From NCBI GenBank assembly GCA_022841475.1, contig JALHRJ010000024.1, positions 1 through 61,748 of the forward strand: a stretch of 61,748 nt of DNA, given 5' to 3'. Shown in pieces: positions 60,000-61,748 of this stretch (the stretch's first letter is position 1; each line of letters starts with the position of its first letter). This DNA comes from Cyclobacteriaceae bacterium (GTDB lineage Bacteria; Bacteroidota; Bacteroidia; Cytophagales; Cyclobacteriaceae). Below the pieces are notes generated by a model that saw nothing but the letters and a program-made list of their open reading frames with translations, ran no database searches and was not told the DNA's origin. The position numbers and the translations under genes are program-made.

Positions 60000-61490
60000 C
60001 TAAACCCTGTTTTTCTTCCAGTTACTGATTGCTTCCACCTGAACTGACTGGTTAGGTAGAATTTTTACTTCTTCTTTTACGTAGGTCGCCAGTATGCTTG
60101 CAATTATTTCCTCTTCTTCTGCAGGTTTACTTTTCAGCTGTTCTGGATCAAAATACTTTTCAACAAATTTTGTATCAAAGTTGCCGGAGCGGAAGGCTTC
60201 ATGATTCATCACGAATCGGCAAAAGCCCAACGTAGTTTCCAGGCCGGTAATTTCATATTCGTCAATAGCCCGAATGGTTTTTTCAATAGCGCGCTCGCGG
60301 GTTGAATCATGACAAATCATTTTGGCAATCATGGGGTCATAATAAAAGGGAACAGTCATACCTTGTTCAAAGCCATCATCTACACGGATGCCATGCCCTT
60401 GAGGGCGTTTGTAAGTTTTTAACGTACCAATGTCAGGTAAGAAATTATTGGTAGGGTCTTCCGCATAAACGCGTACTTCAACAGCATGCCCGTGTATGGT
60501 TAAGTCTTCTTGTTTGAAGGGAAGTTTTTCGCCTTGGGCAACCTGTATCTGAAGTTTTACTAAATCTAACCCGGTGATTTGTTCCGTTACCGGATGTTCC
60601 ACCTGCAGGCGGGTGTTCATTTCGAGAAAATAGAAATTCTTTTTTTCGTCAACGATAAACTCAACCGTTCCTGCATTGTAGTAATTCGCAGCCTTGGCAA
60701 CATTCACAGCAGCTTCGCCCATTTGTTTTCGAAGGGCAGGGGTAAGGATGGAGGAAGGAGCTTCTTCAATTACTTTTTGATGCCTGCGTTGGATGGAACA
60801 CTCGCGCTCGAACAGATGAACGACATTACCATGCTGATCTCCAAAAATCTGAAACTCTATATGACGGGGTTGGGTAACATACTTTTCGATAAATACAGAG
60901 CCATCACCAAAGGCCGAAGTTGCTTCACTAACAGCGCGCTCCATTTGATTTTCAAAGTCGGTCTCCACTTCAACGATACGCATTCCCTTGCCACCCCCAC
61001 CAGCACTTGCCTTAATTAGAATCGGATAACCAATTTGTTTGGCTATTTTTTTTGCATCATTAATATCTGAGATGGGTTCGGAGGTGCCGGGCACAAGCGG
61101 CACATTGAATTTGGCAACGGCTGCTTTAGCCGCCAGTTTGCTTCCCATCAACTCAATTGATTCAGGAGATGGGCCGATAAAAATCAAACCAGCTGACCTT
61201 ACCTTCAAGGCAAAGTCTTCATTCTCTGACAAGAACCCGTACCCAGGATGAATGGCATCGGAGTTGGTTTGTTTTGCTGCCTGCAGAATCTTATCCATTA
61301 CCAGATAAGATTGTGCTGAGGGAGGCGGGCCAATACAAACGGCCTCATCCGCAAAGCGCACATGAAGGGCATTTCGATCGGCTTCACTAAATACAGCTAC
61401 TGTTTTGATTCCCATTTCGCGGGCACTCCGCATGACACGAAGCGCTATCTCCCCACGATTGGCAATTAATAGTTTATTGATTTTCCGCAT
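60000..61490 (-). CDS. accC: Acetyl-CoA carboxylase biotin carboxylase subunit (or related biotin carboxylase)
   Basis: 496 residues from the ATG at 61490 (MRKINKLLIANRGEIALRVMRS). The ATP-grasp motifs are SAGGGGKGMR and EMNTRLQVEHPVTEQITG; HPGYGFLSEN is also typical. It carboxylates biotin with ATP and bicarbonate. The length matches AccC, but without accB nearby it could serve propionyl- or methylcrotonyl-CoA carboxylase instead; the HMG-CoA lyase at 10.2 kb would fit leucine degradation. Confidence 0.9.
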   Translation of the reverse strand: MRKINKLLIANRGEIALRVMRSAREMGIKTVAVFSEADRNALHVRFADEAVCIGPPPSAQSYLVMDKILQAAKQTNSDAIHPGYGFLSENEDFALKVRSAGLIFIGPSPESIELMGSKLAAKAAVAKFNVPLVPGTSEPISDINDAKKIAKQIGYPILIKASAGGGGKGMRIVEVETDFENQMERAVSEATSAFGDGSVFIEKYVTQPRHIEFQIFGDQHGNVVHLFERECSIQRRHQKVIEEAPSSILTPALRKQMGEAAVNVAKAANYYNAGTVEFIVDEKKNFYFLEMNTRLQVEHPVTEQITGLDLVKLQIQVAQGEKLPFKQEDLTIHGHAVEVRVYAEDPTNNFLPDIGTLKTYKRPQGHGIRVDDGFEQGMTVPFYYDPMIAKMICHDSTRERAIEKTIRAIDEYEITGLETTLGFCRFVMNHEAFRSGNFDTKFVEKYFDPEQLKSKPAEEEEIIASILATYVKEEVKILPNQSVQVEAISNWKKNRV

Positions 61491-61582
61491 GTGATTTATA
61501 TCGATTGCAATGCTAATGAATCTCGGCAAACCATAAAAATGGCTATGTAATTAGGTATTTAGGCACTGTGTTTTAATTTTTC

Positions 61583-61590
61583 TATTTTTG
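61583..61590 (+). promoter_or_regulatory. Candidate -7 promoter element for the gene at 61669
   Basis: TATTTTTG matches TAnnTTTG, 79 bases before the ATG. The -33 element is unclear. Confidence 0.35.
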
Positions 61591-61668
61591 CCGCAATTTT
61601 AGTTGATCTTCGGTTTGTAAAATTGAGGGTCAAACATTCTAAAAGACACCCGAAAACAATCTACAATA

Positions 61669-61748
61669 ATGGTTGACTTATTTTCAAAGTTACGCATGGA
61701 GGCCGGCCCACTGGCCAAGTATTCACATCTTCCCGATGATTATTTCTT
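61669..61748 (+). CDS. PLP-dependent aminotransferase/2-oxoamine synthase-like protein, 5' end only
   Basis: Only 26 codons are visible: MVDLFSKLRMEAGPLAKYSH and on to the window edge. The start resembles the class II aminotransferase-fold proteins related to serine palmitoyltransferase and 2-amino-3-ketobutyrate ligase in Bacteroidota. This is tentative because the active site lies outside the window. Confidence 0.45.
   Translation, partial: MVDLFSKLRMEAGPLAKYSHLPDDYF

Overview
The window reads as chromosomal DNA of a Bacteroidota bacterium, most likely a member of the Cytophagales. Indicators are a C-terminal type IX secretion sorting domain on the DUF1501 protein, PorT-like outer-membrane barrels, a GLPGLI-like protein, DUF1800/DUF1501 and DUF2911 families, several TAnnTTTG (-7) promoter motifs, and few clear Shine-Dalgarno sequences. 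The left (1-31 kb) and right (47.5-61.7 kb) parts are mostly ordinary core genome. The middle (about 31.9-47.4 kb) is accessory.

Left part. After the end of a PQQ-dependent sugar dehydrogenase come dCMP deaminase, two small lysine/alanine-rich genes (one of only 21 codons), and a five-gene minus-strand operon DUF1800 - DUF1501/T9SS - barrel - lipoprotein - murB. Then HMG-CoA lyase, dprA, a MerR regulator, CapA and two tandem M23 peptidases (an envelope set), alaS, gatB, a TlpA-type thioredoxin, a BlaI/M56 sensor pair, a DUF4159 protein, and a four-gene operon of secreted proteins ending in an 834-codon leucine-rich-repeat ORF.

Middle part. A 1.2 kb nested repeat array (31.86-33.03 kb) and REP-like palindromes lead into a defence-like island. 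It holds a type I restriction-modification locus (hsdR, a BRO-family gene, hsdM, hsdS); a dGTPase whose 3' end overlaps a GTG-started polymerase-beta-type nucleotidyltransferase; and a divergent pair of operons. One of these (minus strand) encodes a sigma-factor-like protein, a 141-residue helical protein and an ImmA/IrrE metalloprotease. The other (plus strand) encodes a ubiquitin-like protein, an E2-like protein without any cysteine, and a JAB protease fused to an E1/ThiF adenylyltransferase. A perfect 12-bp inverted repeat lies between the two operons. This divergent unit and the dGTPase-nucleotidyltransferase pair are the best candidates for undescribed systems.

Right part. GLPGLI/TonB-like and DUF1684 proteins, thyA preceded by 700 bp of repeats, sdaAB, a TolC/HlyD efflux pair, ppa, a family 9 glycosyltransferase, a CPBP protease, maf, a DUF433/DUF5615 toxin-antitoxin-like pair, a DUF1015 protein, accC and the start of a PLP-dependent enzyme. 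The toxin-antitoxin pair is bounded by an exact 25-bp direct repeat. Its insertion appears to have split an ancestral overlap between the DUF1015 gene and maf, leaving maf with a TTG start.

All assignments come from reading protein sequence and DNA layout by eye; no database search was possible.
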